64,000 nucleotides of DNA from Lentisalinibacter sp037382365 (GCA_037382365.1 JARRPZ010000003.1:1-64000), one strand, 5' to 3'. Counted from the first letter of the stretch, positions 1-9,120 are shown. Made by a program: numbers and translations. Notes: a model not told the origin generated them from the sequence alone.

Positions 1-29
1 CGGGGGACAGCCCGAGGACCGGAAGAGGA

Positions 30-2309
30 ATGGACCTGAACAGATTCGTGATCGGCACGCTGCTGCTCGTCGCCGGCCTCGCCGCCGCCCCGGGCGCGAG
101 CGCCATATCGCCCGAAGATCTTCTGCGGCCGGAGAAAGCATTCCGCTACGAGGTCGTGGACGACGGTGAGTCGCTGCTGGTCCGGTGGACGGTGGAACCG
201 GGCTATTACCTGTATCGCGAGAAGCTGGGCATCTCGACGAGCACGGCCGAGATACTGCTCGGGGAGCCGGTGCTGCCCGAAGGCGACATACACGAAGACG
301 AGTATTTCGGGCGGCAGGAGATCTACCGCGGCGACTTCGACATGCGTGTGCCCTATGTGAACGAGGGCGCGCCGCAGGCGGTGCTGCTGCTGAAGTCCCA
401 GGGATGTGCCGATCTCGGCCTGTGCTATCCGCCGCAGCGCTGGGAGACGACGGTGGCGCTGGCGACCGGCAGCACGGCCGCGCCGTCCTCACCGGCTTCG
501 CCTCTCTCGCCGTTCGGTGCCCCGACCACGTCCCGGCTCGGCGGCGGCGAATTTCTGCCACCCGACGTCGCATTCCGCCCGGTGGTGACGGCCCTCGATG
601 CCTACACGCTGGAGGTCGCCTGGCAGGTGGAGCCGGGCTACTACCTGTATCGGGACAAATTGACGGCTGCCGCCGATACGGACGGGGTGCGGCTCGGCGC
701 GCTCCGCACGCCACCCGGCGAGAAGAAATTCGACGAGTACTTCGGCGAGACCGAGGTGTACTACGAGGAGGTCATCGCCCGTGCTCCGCTCAGCCGAAGC
801 GCTGCCGGGCCAGCCGACCTGACGGTCACCCTCGGCTTCCAGGGCTGCGCCGAAGACGGCATCTGCTATCCGCCGCTGACCCGGGAAGTGAACGTCACGC
901 TGCCCGCGGGCGCTATCAATGCCGCGCCGGGGACTGCGGACACGACCGGCATGCCGGTGTCCGAGCAGGATCGGCTGGCGGCGCTCATCGGCGAGGGCAA
1001 TCTGCTGGCCGTGCTGGCCACGTTCTTCGGCGCAGGACTACTGCTTTCACTGACACCCTGCGTCCTGCCGATGATCCCCATCCTCTCCGGCATCATCGCC
1101 GGCGAGGGTCGGGACGTGACGCCCGCGCGGGGCTTCACCCTGTCGCTGTCCTACGTACTCGGCATGGCGCTCACCTACACGATCGCAGGAGCGCTGTTCG
1201 CCGCGGCCGGCCAGCAGGTGCAGGCGATCTTCCAGCAGACATGGATACTCGTGACTTTCGCCGGCCTGTTCGTCGTCCTCGCGGCAGGCATGTTCGGCCT
1301 GTTCGACCTGCAGATGCCCTCCTCCGTGCAGACACGGATCGCCGCCATCAGCGGTCGCCAGCGGAGCGGCACGATGATCGGCGCGTTCGTGATGGGCGCG
1401 CTGTCGTCCCTGATCGTGACCGCCTGCGTGGCGCCGCCGCTGGTGGCGGCGCTCGCCGTGATCGGCCAGACGGGTGATGTCGTGCGGGGGGCCGCCGCCC
1501 TGTTCGCGCTGAGCCTGGGCATGGGTGCGCCGCTCCTGGCCGTCGGCGCCTCCGCCGGAAAGCTCATGGTGAAGGCAGGGCCCTGGATGGTCGCGATCAA
1601 GCATGCCTTCGGGTTCGTGATGCTGGGGCTGGCCATCTGGATGCTCGACCGGGTGCTGCCGGGACCGGTCACTCTCGCCCTCTGGGCCGTACTGATATTC
1701 ATCGCCGGCGTATTCCTGGGTGCGCTGACACCGCTGACGCCGGACTCCGGGGCCGCCCGGAAACTGGGCAAAGGCTTCGGCGCACTGGCGATGTTTTACG
1801 GTGCGGTCCTGCTGCTCGGCGCCCTGGCCGGCGGCGAGGACCCCCTGCAGCCACTGCCCGGCGGCCGCGTCGCGTCCCTCGGCGGTGATGCGACCGGGAC
1901 CGCCCACGCGGAACTGGAATTCCGCCGCATAAAGACCGTAGCGGATCTCGAGCAGGCCGTGGCGCGGGCATCGGAACGTGGCCAGCCGGTCATGCTCGAT
2001 TTCTACGCGGACTGGTGCGTGTCCTGCAAGGAGATGGAGAAGTACACGTTTACCGATGCACGGGTCCGGGGCGAACTCGAGGACGTCGTGCTGCTGCAGG
2101 CGGACGTCACCGCCAACGACGAGCACGACCAGGCGCTTCTGAAGCACTTCCGGCTGTTCGGCCCGCCTTCCATCATCTTCTTCGGCCCGGACGGCCAAGA
2201 GCGCCGCGCCTATCAGGTGGTCGGGTTCATGCCGGCGGACGAATTCGCCGCCCATGCCGCCCGGGCCGTTGCAGCCGCTCCCTCGGCCGTCACCGCGCGC
2301 AGCGAGTGA
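30..2309 (+). CDS. dsbD: Thiol:disulfide interchange protein DsbD with duplicated N-terminal domain
   Basis: DsbD carries electrons from cytoplasmic thioredoxin across the inner membrane to periplasmic oxidoreductases (DsbC, DsbG, CcmG). A signal peptide (about residues 1-25) is followed by two tandem copies of the periplasmic alpha domain. Copy one has the redox pair C126/C132, copy two C273/C279, and both share VEPGYYLYR and a GC-x5-CYPP signature. The membrane beta domain follows, with LTPCVLPM (C344) and TACVAPP (C466) as its cysteine pair. The C-terminal thioredoxin-like gamma domain has WCVSC (C663, C666). At 759 residues it is longer than the roughly 570-600 usual for the family, and the extra alpha domain accounts for this. 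A GGAAGAGGA ribosome site precedes the ATG. The next gene, another thioredoxin-fold protein, starts 10 nt after the stop. Family assignment is secure. Confidence 0.95.
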   Translation: MDLNRFVIGTLLLVAGLAAAPGASAISPEDLLRPEKAFRYEVVDDGESLLVRWTVEPGYYLYREKLGISTSTAEILLGEPVLPEGDIHEDEYFGRQEIYRGDFDMRVPYVNEGAPQAVLLLKSQGCADLGLCYPPQRWETTVALATGSTAAPSSPASPLSPFGAPTTSRLGGGEFLPPDVAFRPVVTALDAYTLEVAWQVEPGYYLYRDKLTAAADTDGVRLGALRTPPGEKKFDEYFGETEVYYEEVIARAPLSRSAAGPADLTVTLGFQGCAEDGICYPPLTREVNVTLPAGAINAAPGTADTTGMPVSEQDRLAALIGEGNLLAVLATFFGAGLLLSLTPCVLPMIPILSGIIAGEGRDVTPARGFTLSLSYVLGMALTYTIAGALFAAAGQQVQAIFQQTWILVTFAGLFVVLAAGMFGLFDLQMPSSVQTRIAAISGRQRSGTMIGAFVMGALSSLIVTACVAPPLVAALAVIGQTGDVVRGAAALFALSLGMGAPLLAVGASAGKLMVKAGPWMVAIKHAFGFVMLGLAIWMLDRVLPGPVTLALWAVLIFIAGVFLGALTPLTPDSGAARKLGKGFGALAMFYGAVLLLGALAGGEDPLQPLPGGRVASLGGDATGTAHAELEFRRIKTVADLEQAVARASERGQPVMLDFYADWCVSCKEMEKYTFTDARVRGELEDVVLLQADVTANDEHDQALLKHFRLFGPPSIIFFGPDGQERRAYQVVGFMPADEFAAHAARAVAAAPSAVTARSE

Positions 2310-2319
2310 GATAGCCGCC

Positions 2320-2925
2320 GTGCCGCGCACCCTGCTCATCGTCGTACTCGCCGTCTCCGTCGCGGCCGGCATGGTGTTCTCACGCCTGCTGCTGCCGCCG
2401 GAACGCGCCCCCGACACCGCTCTCGCGGACGAGATGCGGGCGAGCGCGGCGCAGGCCACGGATGGCAGCATCCGGCTGCCGGACCTGGACGGGAACGAAC
2501 GCAGCCTCGACGACTGGGCGGGCAATGTCCGACTCGTGAACTTCTGGGCTACCTGGTGTGCTCCGTGCCGCCGCGAAATCCCGCTGCTGAAGGAGATCCA
2601 GGCCGCCCACGGCGACGCCGGGATACAGGTCATCGGGATCGCGGTGGACGACCTCGAGCCGGTCACCGGCTACGTGGCAGACATGGGATTCAACTACCCG
2701 GTGCTCGTCGGCCAGGAGGATGCGATCGCCGCCGCCGAGAGCTTCGGCATCGACTTCCTCGGCCTGCCGTTCACGCTGATCCTGAACCCGGAGGGCGAGC
2801 TGCTGAACGTCCATGTCGGCGAGTTCGACCGGGAGCAGGCAGCTGCCATGATCGAGGTGCTGCGCGGATACCTCGACGGCAGCCTGACTCCCGAACAGAC
2901 CCGTTCTGCCCTGGCCGATATCTGA
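2320..2925 (+). CDS. Membrane-anchored TlpA/ResA-like thioredoxin-family protein
   Basis: Periplasmic thioredoxin-fold reductase of the TlpA/ResA/CcmG type, anchored by one N-terminal helix (about residues 5-22). The active site is WCAPC (C80, C83) after the usual NFWATWCAPCR sequence, and a cis-proline region (GLPFTLILNPEG) follows. The GTG at 2320 is chosen because it puts the hydrophobic anchor at the extreme N-terminus; an ATG at 2254 would read 22 codons through the end of dsbD. The gene sits 10 nt behind dsbD, so DsbD is its likely electron donor (inference). Substrate is unknown: cytochrome c maturation or general periplasmic thiol reduction are both possible. No other cytochrome maturation genes are present to decide. 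Confidence 0.85.
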   Translation: MPRTLLIVVLAVSVAAGMVFSRLLLPPERAPDTALADEMRASAAQATDGSIRLPDLDGNERSLDDWAGNVRLVNFWATWCAPCRREIPLLKEIQAAHGDAGIQVIGIAVDDLEPVTGYVADMGFNYPVLVGQEDAIAAAESFGIDFLGLPFTLILNPEGELLNVHVGEFDREQAAAMIEVLRGYLDGSLTPEQTRSALADI

Positions 2926-2960
2926 CCGACGGCGCCAGCGGCGCCCGGCGGCGGCGATTA

Positions 2961-2991
2961 TTGTGCAATTCCCGGTTATGGGGGTTAAACT
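2961..2991 (+). promoter_or_regulatory. Possible sigma70-type promoter for aroQ-accBC
   Basis: This lies in the 107-nt gap between the TlpA-like gene and aroQ, which is visibly richer in A+T than its surroundings. TTGTGC (2961-2966) and TAAACT (2986-2991) resemble -35 and -10 boxes. The 19-nt spacer is longer than the usual 17, so this is only a candidate. It lies about 40 nt upstream of the aroQ ATG. Confidence 0.3.
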
Positions 2992-3032
2992 CGCCGCTAA
3001 TTGCGGTGAACTGGCGGTGTATTGAGCGCATC

Positions 3033-3476
3033 ATGTCGCGACTGCTGCTCCTTAACGGACCCAATTTGAACCTGTTGGGAAAACGGGAGCCGACGGTCTA
3101 CGGGGATGAGGGCCTCACCGCCGTGGAGAGTCGGTTGAAGACCCTCGCCCTCGATCTCGGGCACGACCTGGATTGCTACCAGCACAATGCGGAGCACGAG
3201 CTGGTGAGCCGCGTTCAGGCCTGCGGCAGTGACGGGACCAGTGCTCTCATCGTCAACCCCGGCGCCTACACCCACTCGAGCATCGCCCTGCGCGACGCAC
3301 TGCTCGGGATCGGTCGGCCGTTCGTCGAGGTGCATCTCTCCAATGTCTACGCCCGGGAAGGATTCCGCCACCGGAGTTTCTTCAGCGACGTGGCCGAGGG
3401 GACGATCGTCGGCCTCGGCGTCATCGGTTACGAACTGGCTCTGCTCGCCCTGCATCGCAGACTCGCGGACAACTGA
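3033..3476 (+). CDS. aroQ: 3-dehydroquinate dehydratase, type II
   Basis: Converts 3-dehydroquinate to 3-dehydroshikimate in the shikimate pathway (cytoplasmic dodecamer in this family). The 147-residue length is typical of type II enzymes. Visible signatures are LNGPNLNLLG at the N-terminus, the active-site loop with R18 and Y23, NPGAYTHSSIALRDA (about 75-89) and EVHLSNVYAREGFRH with H101. The ATG at 3033 gives the standard MSRLLLLNGPN start; the frame stays open far upstream but without homology. It is followed 14 nt later by accB. The aroQ-accB-accC order is widespread in gammaproteobacteria. Confidence 0.95.
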   Translation: MSRLLLLNGPNLNLLGKREPTVYGDEGLTAVESRLKTLALDLGHDLDCYQHNAEHELVSRVQACGSDGTSALIVNPGAYTHSSIALRDALLGIGRPFVEVHLSNVYAREGFRHRSFFSDVAEGTIVGLGVIGYELALLALHRRLADN

Positions 3477-3490
3477 CGGAAGGCAAGCGT

Positions 3491-3994
3491 ATGGATATAA
3501 GAAAGGTCAAGAAGCTGATCGAGCTGCTGGATGAGTCCGGTATCGCCGAAATCGAGATCACCGAGGGCGAGGAAGCCCTGCGCATCAGCCGTTACCCGGC
3601 CAACATGATGGTGGCGCCGCCCGTCGGCCAGTTCGCATACGGTGGTGCGCCGGCTGCGCCCCCACCAGATCCGGCAGCGGCGCCCGAGTCCCGCCCGTCC
3701 GGCGAGGACGGCGCCGCGGCCCAGGCCCGCGAAGCCGAGGACGAGGGCCACGTCGTGACCTCGCCCATGGTGGGCACGTTCTATGCGGCCCCGGCACCCG
3801 GGGCCAGCCCGTTCGTGCAGATCGGCGACCGGGTGAAAGCGGGCGACACCCTGTGCATCGTCGAGGCGATGAAGATGATGAACCCCATCGAGGCGGACGT
3901 GGACGGCGTGATCAAATCGATCCGGGTCCAGAACGGCGAACCGGTCGAGTACGGGCAGGTGCTGTTCGTACTCGACCAGCGTGCCGGCGGGTGA
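3491..3994 (+). CDS. accB: Acetyl-CoA carboxylase biotin carboxyl carrier protein
   Basis: BCCP subunit of acetyl-CoA carboxylase, the first committed step of fatty acid synthesis. The N-terminal region (MDIRKVKKLIELLDESG) is followed by a proline/alanine-rich flexible linker (about residues 48-80). The C-terminal biotinyl domain carries the EAMKMMN motif with the biotin-accepting lysine at K128. Length (167 aa) is normal. The ribosome site GGAAGG lies 8 nt before the ATG. accC follows after 20 nt, giving the standard co-transcribed pair. Confidence 0.96.
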   Translation: MDIRKVKKLIELLDESGIAEIEITEGEEALRISRYPANMMVAPPVGQFAYGGAPAAPPPDPAAAPESRPSGEDGAAAQAREAEDEGHVVTSPMVGTFYAAPAPGASPFVQIGDRVKAGDTLCIVEAMKMMNPIEADVDGVIKSIRVQNGEPVEYGQVLFVLDQRAGG

Positions 3995-4014
3995 GGAAGG
4001 GACCGGGCGCCGCC

Positions 4015-5355
4015 ATGCTTGAGAAAGTCGTCATCGCCAACCGCGGCGAGATCGCCCTGCGCATCCTGCGGGCCTGCCGGGAGATGGGCATCAAGACGGT
4101 CGCCGTGCATTCCACGGCCGATAGCAACCTGAAGCACGTGCTGCTGGCCGACGAGACCGTGTGTATCGGTCCTCCCCCCTCGACGGAGAGCTACCTGGAC
4201 ATGCCGGCTATCATCAGCGCCGCGGAGGTCACGGACTCGGTGGCGGTACATCCGGGCTACGGCTTCCTATCGGAGAACGCGGATTTCGCCGAGCGCGTCG
4301 AGCAGAGCGGCTTCATCTTCGTCGGGCCGAAAGCAGAGAGTATCCGGCTGATGGGGGACAAGGTCTCCGCCATCCGGGCCATGAAGGAGGCCGGCGTGCC
4401 CTGCGTCCCGGGCTCGGACGGACCGCTGGGCGAGGACGGCGACGAGAATCTGCGCCTCGCCCGGGATATCGGCTACCCGGTCATCATCAAAGCTGCCGGC
4501 GGCGGTGGTGGTCGCGGCATGCGGGTCGTCCACAGTGAAGCCTCGCTGCTCGGTGCCGTCAACGTCACGCGGGCGGAGGCCAAGGCGGCCTTCGGCAACG
4601 ACCAGGTCTACATGGAGAAATTCCTCGAGCGGCCCCGGCACATCGAGTTCCAGGTGCTGGCGGACGGCCACGGCAATGCCGTCCACCTCGGAGAGCGGGA
4701 CTGCTCGATGCAGCGCCGCCACCAGAAGGTGATCGAGGAAGCACCAGCCCCGGGGATCGGCGACGAGGAGCGCGAGCGCGTGGGCTCGCGCTGTGTACAG
4801 GCCTGCCAGGAGATCGGCTACCGCAACGCGGGCACCTTCGAGTTCCTCTATCAGGACGGCGAATTCTATTTCATCGAGATGAACACCCGTCTGCAGGTCG
4901 AACACCCGGTCACGGAGATGGTCACCGGCATCGACATCGTCAAGGAGCAGCTGCGGATCGCTGCCGGCGAGAAGCTGCGTTTCACCCAGTCGGACATCCG
5001 CGTGACGGGCCACGCCATAGAGTGCCGCATCAACGCGGAGGATCCGAAGACCTTCATGCCTTCGCCGGGCCTGGTGCAGCTCTGGCACGCGCCCGGGGGG
5101 CCCGGCATCCGCGTGGACAGCCACCTCTACAGCGGTTACCGGGTCCCGCCCTATTACGACTCGATGATCGGCAAGGTCATCGCCTACGGCGAGAACCGGG
5201 ACTCGGCCATCGCCCGGATGGGTATCGCACTGTCGGAGATCGTGGTGGAGGGCATAAAGACGAACGTGCCCCTGCACCAGGAGATCATGAATCACCAGGC
5301 TTTCAAGACCGGCGGTACCAATATCCACTACCTGGAGAAACGCCTGGGTCTGTGA
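4015..5355 (+). CDS. accC: Biotin carboxylase subunit of acetyl-CoA carboxylase
   Basis: ATP-dependent carboxylation of biotin on BCCP. The 446-residue protein begins MLEKVVIANRGEIALRI, the hallmark AccC start. The ATP-grasp glycine loop KAAGGGGGRGM and the active-site segment EMNTRLQVEHPVTEMVTG are intact. The ATG at 4015 is preceded by GAGGAAGG; an in-frame start at 3853 lies inside accB and is not credible. prmA begins 15 nt downstream. Confidence 0.97.
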   Translation: MLEKVVIANRGEIALRILRACREMGIKTVAVHSTADSNLKHVLLADETVCIGPPPSTESYLDMPAIISAAEVTDSVAVHPGYGFLSENADFAERVEQSGFIFVGPKAESIRLMGDKVSAIRAMKEAGVPCVPGSDGPLGEDGDENLRLARDIGYPVIIKAAGGGGGRGMRVVHSEASLLGAVNVTRAEAKAAFGNDQVYMEKFLERPRHIEFQVLADGHGNAVHLGERDCSMQRRHQKVIEEAPAPGIGDEERERVGSRCVQACQEIGYRNAGTFEFLYQDGEFYFIEMNTRLQVEHPVTEMVTGIDIVKEQLRIAAGEKLRFTQSDIRVTGHAIECRINAEDPKTFMPSPGLVQLWHAPGGPGIRVDSHLYSGYRVPPYYDSMIGKVIAYGENRDSAIARMGIALSEIVVEGIKTNVPLHQEIMNHQAFKTGGTNIHYLEKRLGL

Positions 5356-5370
5356 GCCGGCGTCGGCAGG

Positions 5371-6255
5371 ATGTCGTGGCGACAGTTCAGCATGGAGCTC
5401 GCCGGGCTCGAATCGGGCAGGGTCGAGCAGGCGCTGATGTCCCTCGGCGCGCAGGCCGTCACCTACACTGACGCGGCGGATACGCCGGTGCTGGAGCCGG
5501 TCCGGGGGGAGACGCCGCTGTGGCCGTCCACCCGGGTGAGCGCTCTTTTTCCGGGCGAACTGGACGCCGCGGAAATCGCCGAGGCATTGCGTCATGCCCT
5601 CGCGCTCGACGCTCTGCCCCCCTGGCACATCGAGACACTCGAAGACCGCGCCTGGGAACGGGAATGGCTGAAGGACTTCCGGGCCATGCGCTTCGGGCAA
5701 AATCTATGGGTTTGTCCCACCGGTTACCAGGTGGAGGAGCCGGGCGCCGTCGTCATCCATCTCGACCCCGGTCTGGCATTCGGGACCGGCACCCACGCCA
5801 CGACCGCGCTCTGCCTGGACTGGCTCGATGGCAGCTGGATGGAGGGTCGCCGTGTCCTCGATTACGGCTGCGGTTCCGGCATCCTCGCGGTGGCCGCGCT
5901 GCTGCTCGGCGCCGAGGAGGCCGTCGCCACTGACATAGACCCCCAGGCCCTGGACGCGTCCCGGGCGAACGCAGCCCGCAACGGGGTGAGCGACCGGCTG
6001 ACCACACTCCAGCCCGCCGAGCTCGACGACGGACGATACGACGTCGTGCTCGCCAACATCCTCGCCACGCCCCTGATCGGACTGGCGCCGGATCTGGCGA
6101 TGCGGACCCGTAGCGGCGGCGAAATCGTCTTATCGGGTATCCTGACCGGTCAGGAGAGCGAGATCCGGACCGCCTACGAACCCTGGTTCGACCTCGGCCC
6201 CGCCGCCACGCGCGACGACTGGATACTGATCAGCGGCCGACGCCGAGTAGACTGA
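5371..6255 (+). CDS. prmA: Ribosomal protein L11 methyltransferase
   Basis: SAM-dependent trimethylation of ribosomal protein L11. Length (294 aa) matches the family. The N-terminal L11-binding domain opens MSWRQFSMELAG. The Rossmann domain shows DPGLAFGTGTHATTALCL, SAM motif I VLDYGCGSGILAVAA, an acidic ribose-binding residue in ATDIDPQAL, and the ANILATPL motif near the catalytic site. It sits between accC (15 nt) and the zinc-ribbon gene (5 nt), in an order common in gammaproteobacteria. Confidence 0.95.
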   Translation: MSWRQFSMELAGLESGRVEQALMSLGAQAVTYTDAADTPVLEPVRGETPLWPSTRVSALFPGELDAAEIAEALRHALALDALPPWHIETLEDRAWEREWLKDFRAMRFGQNLWVCPTGYQVEEPGAVVIHLDPGLAFGTGTHATTALCLDWLDGSWMEGRRVLDYGCGSGILAVAALLLGAEEAVATDIDPQALDASRANAARNGVSDRLTTLQPAELDDGRYDVVLANILATPLIGLAPDLAMRTRSGGEIVLSGILTGQESEIRTAYEPWFDLGPAATRDDWILISGRRRVD

Positions 6256-6260
6256 AGACC

Positions 6261-8048
6261 GTGTACACCCAATGCGCTCATTGCCGGACGGCGTTCGAGA
6301 TCGGGGCCGAAGACCTGAGGCGTGCGCATGGCCGTGTCCGTTGTGGGCAGTGCGGCAAGGAATTCGACGCGCTGGAAACACTGACGCCGGAACCGCCACG
6401 GGCGTCGGACCGGGACGAGTATCCCTTCCCGGGACCTCGATCTGACCCGGGACCTCAATCTGAATTGGCCGGCCCCCGGCAGGACGATGCGCACATACCG
6501 CAACTGGAAGCGGAAGAACCGGCCCCCGACTCTGCGGCGGCGGTTTCGTCCCCGGACGATACCGGAACGGCAACGGACTCCCGGACCCCGGGCGAACCGC
6601 AGCGCTTCGATGACGATACCCCTCTCGAACTCGTGCTGGCCTCGTTAGGCGGCGAGTCACCCGCGGAGAGGGAACACCAGGCGCAGCCCCCGGCCGACGA
6701 CGCCGCGACCGCAGCCGGGATCCCGGAGGAAGTACCGAGCGCGGTCGCACCGGAAGAGACCGACCTGGACGACGAGGACGAGTGGCGTGCCCTGCTCACG
6801 GAACTGGGTCTGGACGATTCGATACTCGGTGGCGCCCTCGAATCGCTGCAGCCGTCACCGGAGGAGGAATCGGAGGAGGAAACGGAGGAGCAACCGGAAG
6901 TCGAGACGGAAGACGGGTACGAGTACGTCTACGTCTACGAGTACGAAGACGAGGGCGACGACTCAGCCGATTACGACGATGCGGACGTCGACGGTGAGGA
7001 AGAGGACGACGACGAGGGCTACTGGCTTACGGAGCACGAAGACGAAGGCGAAGAGCCCTTCGGAGCCGCGCATGAGGACGCGAAGGACGCCGAGGAATCG
7101 TCCCGGCCCGCTGGCGAGGAGGCGGCCGGAGAGGGAACCGGGCCTGGTCTCGCCGCCGAAGCGTCGCCGCAATCCGAGCCGGAACCGGAACCCGAGCCGG
7201 AACCGGAACCCGAAGCCGAGCCGGAACCCGAAGCCGAGCCGGAACCCGAACCGGAACCCGAGGCCGAGCCGGAACCCGAGTCGGAATCGGAAGCCGAGCC
7301 GGAACCGGAGCTCGAACCCGGGCACGAGCTGGAAGCGGAGCCGGAGCAAGGAGCGGAGCCGGACCAGGTGGCCGTCGCGGCAATCCCCGTGGCAGCATCC
7401 GAGGCCGGCGCGTCCCGGGACCGGCGACCATCGGTGGAGCCCTTCGTGGGACCTCCGGATTACCGGGAACCGCCACCGGTCACATCGGTGCATGCAGAGG
7501 AGCAAGTGCCCGAGGAACAACGCCTGCCGCACCGCTCCAGCGCGAGAGCCGCGATGTGGCCGACGCTCGCCGGCCTGCTGGTCCTGCTTCTGGGCGCCCA
7601 GGTCATCAACGGACAGCGGGCGGTCATTGCCACCCATCCCGGTATCGGCCCGGCTGTCCTCGGGGTCTACGAAGCGTTCGGCGTTCGGGTACGGCCCTAT
7701 TGGGATATCGACGCACTCTGTGTGGAGTCGTCCAGCGGTGACGCGGCAGCCGGTGCCCTGGAGATCACGACCGTCATCCGCAATCGGGGCGACCGGCCAC
7801 AACCTTACCCGCTCCTGCACGTCGCCGTCACCGATCGCTGGCAGGGCGCGATCGGCCGCCTGACCCTGGCGGCGGAAGACTACCTGCCCGCCGGGCGGAG
7901 GAGCGGGGAGGCGATGATGGAACCGGGCGCACGGATTCGGGCCGGCGCCAGTCTCTCGGATCCGGGCAACGAGGCCGCGGGCTATGAACTGCACGCCTGT
8001 TACCGGGACACCGACGGAGGCCTGCGCTGTTCCGGCGCCTGCCGCTGA
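6261..8048 (+). CDS. Zinc-ribbon (MJ0042-type) and DUF3426 membrane protein with acidic linker
   Basis: An N-terminal zinc ribbon has four cysteines in C5-x2-C8-x19-C28-x2-C31 spacing, followed by a very long acidic, low-complexity region (about residues 50-420). One transmembrane helix (about 431-450, GLLVLLLGAQV) leads to a C-terminal beta-rich domain resembling DUF3426. The topology suggests a cytoplasmic zinc ribbon and linker with a periplasmic domain. The GTG start is used because the ribbon begins at residue 5 and prmA ends 5 nt before. Proteins of this architecture commonly sit between prmA and dusB in related genomes, but their role is unknown. At 595 residues it is longer than usual because of the Glu-Pro expansion. 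Confidence 0.8.
   Translation: MYTQCAHCRTAFEIGAEDLRRAHGRVRCGQCGKEFDALETLTPEPPRASDRDEYPFPGPRSDPGPQSELAGPRQDDAHIPQLEAEEPAPDSAAAVSSPDDTGTATDSRTPGEPQRFDDDTPLELVLASLGGESPAEREHQAQPPADDAATAAGIPEEVPSAVAPEETDLDDEDEWRALLTELGLDDSILGGALESLQPSPEEESEEETEEQPEVETEDGYEYVYVYEYEDEGDDSADYDDADVDGEEEDDDEGYWLTEHEDEGEEPFGAAHEDAKDAEESSRPAGEEAAGEGTGPGLAAEASPQSEPEPEPEPEPEPEAEPEPEAEPEPEPEPEAEPEPESESEAEPEPELEPGHELEAEPEQGAEPDQVAVAAIPVAASEAGASRDRRPSVEPFVGPPDYREPPPVTSVHAEEQVPEEQRLPHRSSARAAMWPTLAGLLVLLLGAQVINGQRAVIATHPGIGPAVLGVYEAFGVRVRPYWDIDALCVESSSGDAAAGALEITTVIRNRGDRPQPYPLLHVAVTDRWQGAIGRLTLAAEDYLPAGRRSGEAMMEPGARIRAGASLSDPGNEAAGYELHACYRDTDGGLRCSGACR
7176..7320 (+). repeat. Glu-Pro hexanucleotide coding repeat
   Basis: In-frame tandem GAGCCG/GAACCG/GAACCC units encode alternating Glu-Pro with some Glu-Ala, starting near residue 306 of the zinc-ribbon/DUF3426 protein. 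Synonymous codons alternate, so the DNA repeat is imperfect. It probably forms an extended, rigid acidic spacer. Such arrays are prone to length variation. Confidence 0.85.
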
Positions 8049-8054
8049 TCCACG

Positions 8055-9041
8055 ATGCGTATCGGCGACATCAGTGTCGAGTCCCCGGTCCTGCTCGCCC
8101 CGATGGCGGGGACGACCGATCTGCCGTTTCGGCGTCTGGCCCGGCACTATGGCGCGGGCCTGGCTGCTACCGAGATGACGACGGCGGATACCTCGTTGTG
8201 GCGATCGGAGAAGTCTCGCTACCGGCTGCGGCTCGAAGGTGACCCCAGGCCGCGGACCGTGCAGATCGCGGGCAGCGATCCGCTGGCAATGGCGGCGGCG
8301 GCGCAGGCCGCCGTGGAGGCCGGTGCCGATATCGTCGACATCAACATGGGCTGCCCGGCAAAGAAGGTCTGCCGGAAACTCGCCGGCTCCGCCTTGCTGC
8401 GCGACGAGAACCAGGTAGCAGCGATACTCTCCGCGGTGGTCGGCTCGGTCGGTGTCCCGGTGACGCTGAAGACCCGCACCGGCTGGGATCCGGACAATCG
8501 CAACGGCGTGCGCATAGCGCGTCTCGCTGAAGACTGCGGCGTGCAGGCACTGGCGATCCACGGTCGCACCCGGGCATGCCGATTCGCGGGAAGCGCGGAA
8601 TACGAGACTATCGCGCGCATCGTCGAGGCCGTCTCCATACCCGTTATCGCCAACGGCGACATCGACGGACCTGAAAAGGCACTTGAAGTTCTGCGTCTAA
8701 CCGGTGCCGCTGCGGTGATGATCGGTCGCGCCGCCCAGGGCCGACCCTGGATATTCCGTGACGTCCTCGGTCTGCTGCGCGACGGGCGACACGCACGTCC
8801 GCTCGACGGCAACGAGCTACGTGATATCATCGTTGCCCACCTCGAGGATATGCACCGCTTCTACGGAGACGAGCGCGGCGTCCGGGTGGCTCGCAAACAT
8901 CTGTCATGGTATTGCCGTTATCTCCGCGATGCGGACGCTTACCGTCAGCAGGTGCTGCGCGTGGAAAGCGCCCGGGAGCAGGTGCTTCTGACCGAGTGCT
9001 ACTTCGGCGATTCGGCGCGGGATGGGGTCCTCGCCGCCTGA
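8055..9041 (+). CDS. dusB: tRNA-dihydrouridine synthase B
   Basis: FMN-dependent reduction of uridines in the tRNA D-loop. The 328-residue TIM-barrel protein shows the N-terminal LLAPMAGTTDLPFR motif. NMGCPAKKVCRKLAGSALLRD contains C100, which aligns with the catalytic cysteine. An FMN phosphate-binding segment follows (VIANGDI; AAVMIGRAAQGRPWIF). The immediate fis neighbour identifies it as DusB rather than DusA or DusC. It starts 6 nt after the DUF3426 gene. The 79-nt gap to fis is the largest within this gene run. Confidence 0.95.
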   Translation: MRIGDISVESPVLLAPMAGTTDLPFRRLARHYGAGLAATEMTTADTSLWRSEKSRYRLRLEGDPRPRTVQIAGSDPLAMAAAAQAAVEAGADIVDINMGCPAKKVCRKLAGSALLRDENQVAAILSAVVGSVGVPVTLKTRTGWDPDNRNGVRIARLAEDCGVQALAIHGRTRACRFAGSAEYETIARIVEAVSIPVIANGDIDGPEKALEVLRLTGAAAVMIGRAAQGRPWIFRDVLGLLRDGRHARPLDGNELRDIIVAHLEDMHRFYGDERGVRVARKHLSWYCRYLRDADAYRQQVLRVESAREQVLLTECYFGDSARDGVLAA

Positions 9042-9120
9042 ACACACTGCCGGCTTACAGAGTCCAACTGATTGTGGCGCCCCCCAGCTGCCGCAATGAC
9101 GTGCGCGGAAAATAATCGAC

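Noticed and set aside
7176..7320. CRISPR-like or tandem noncoding array
   Set aside because: The repeat is in frame within a protein and encodes Glu-Pro; there are no spacers.
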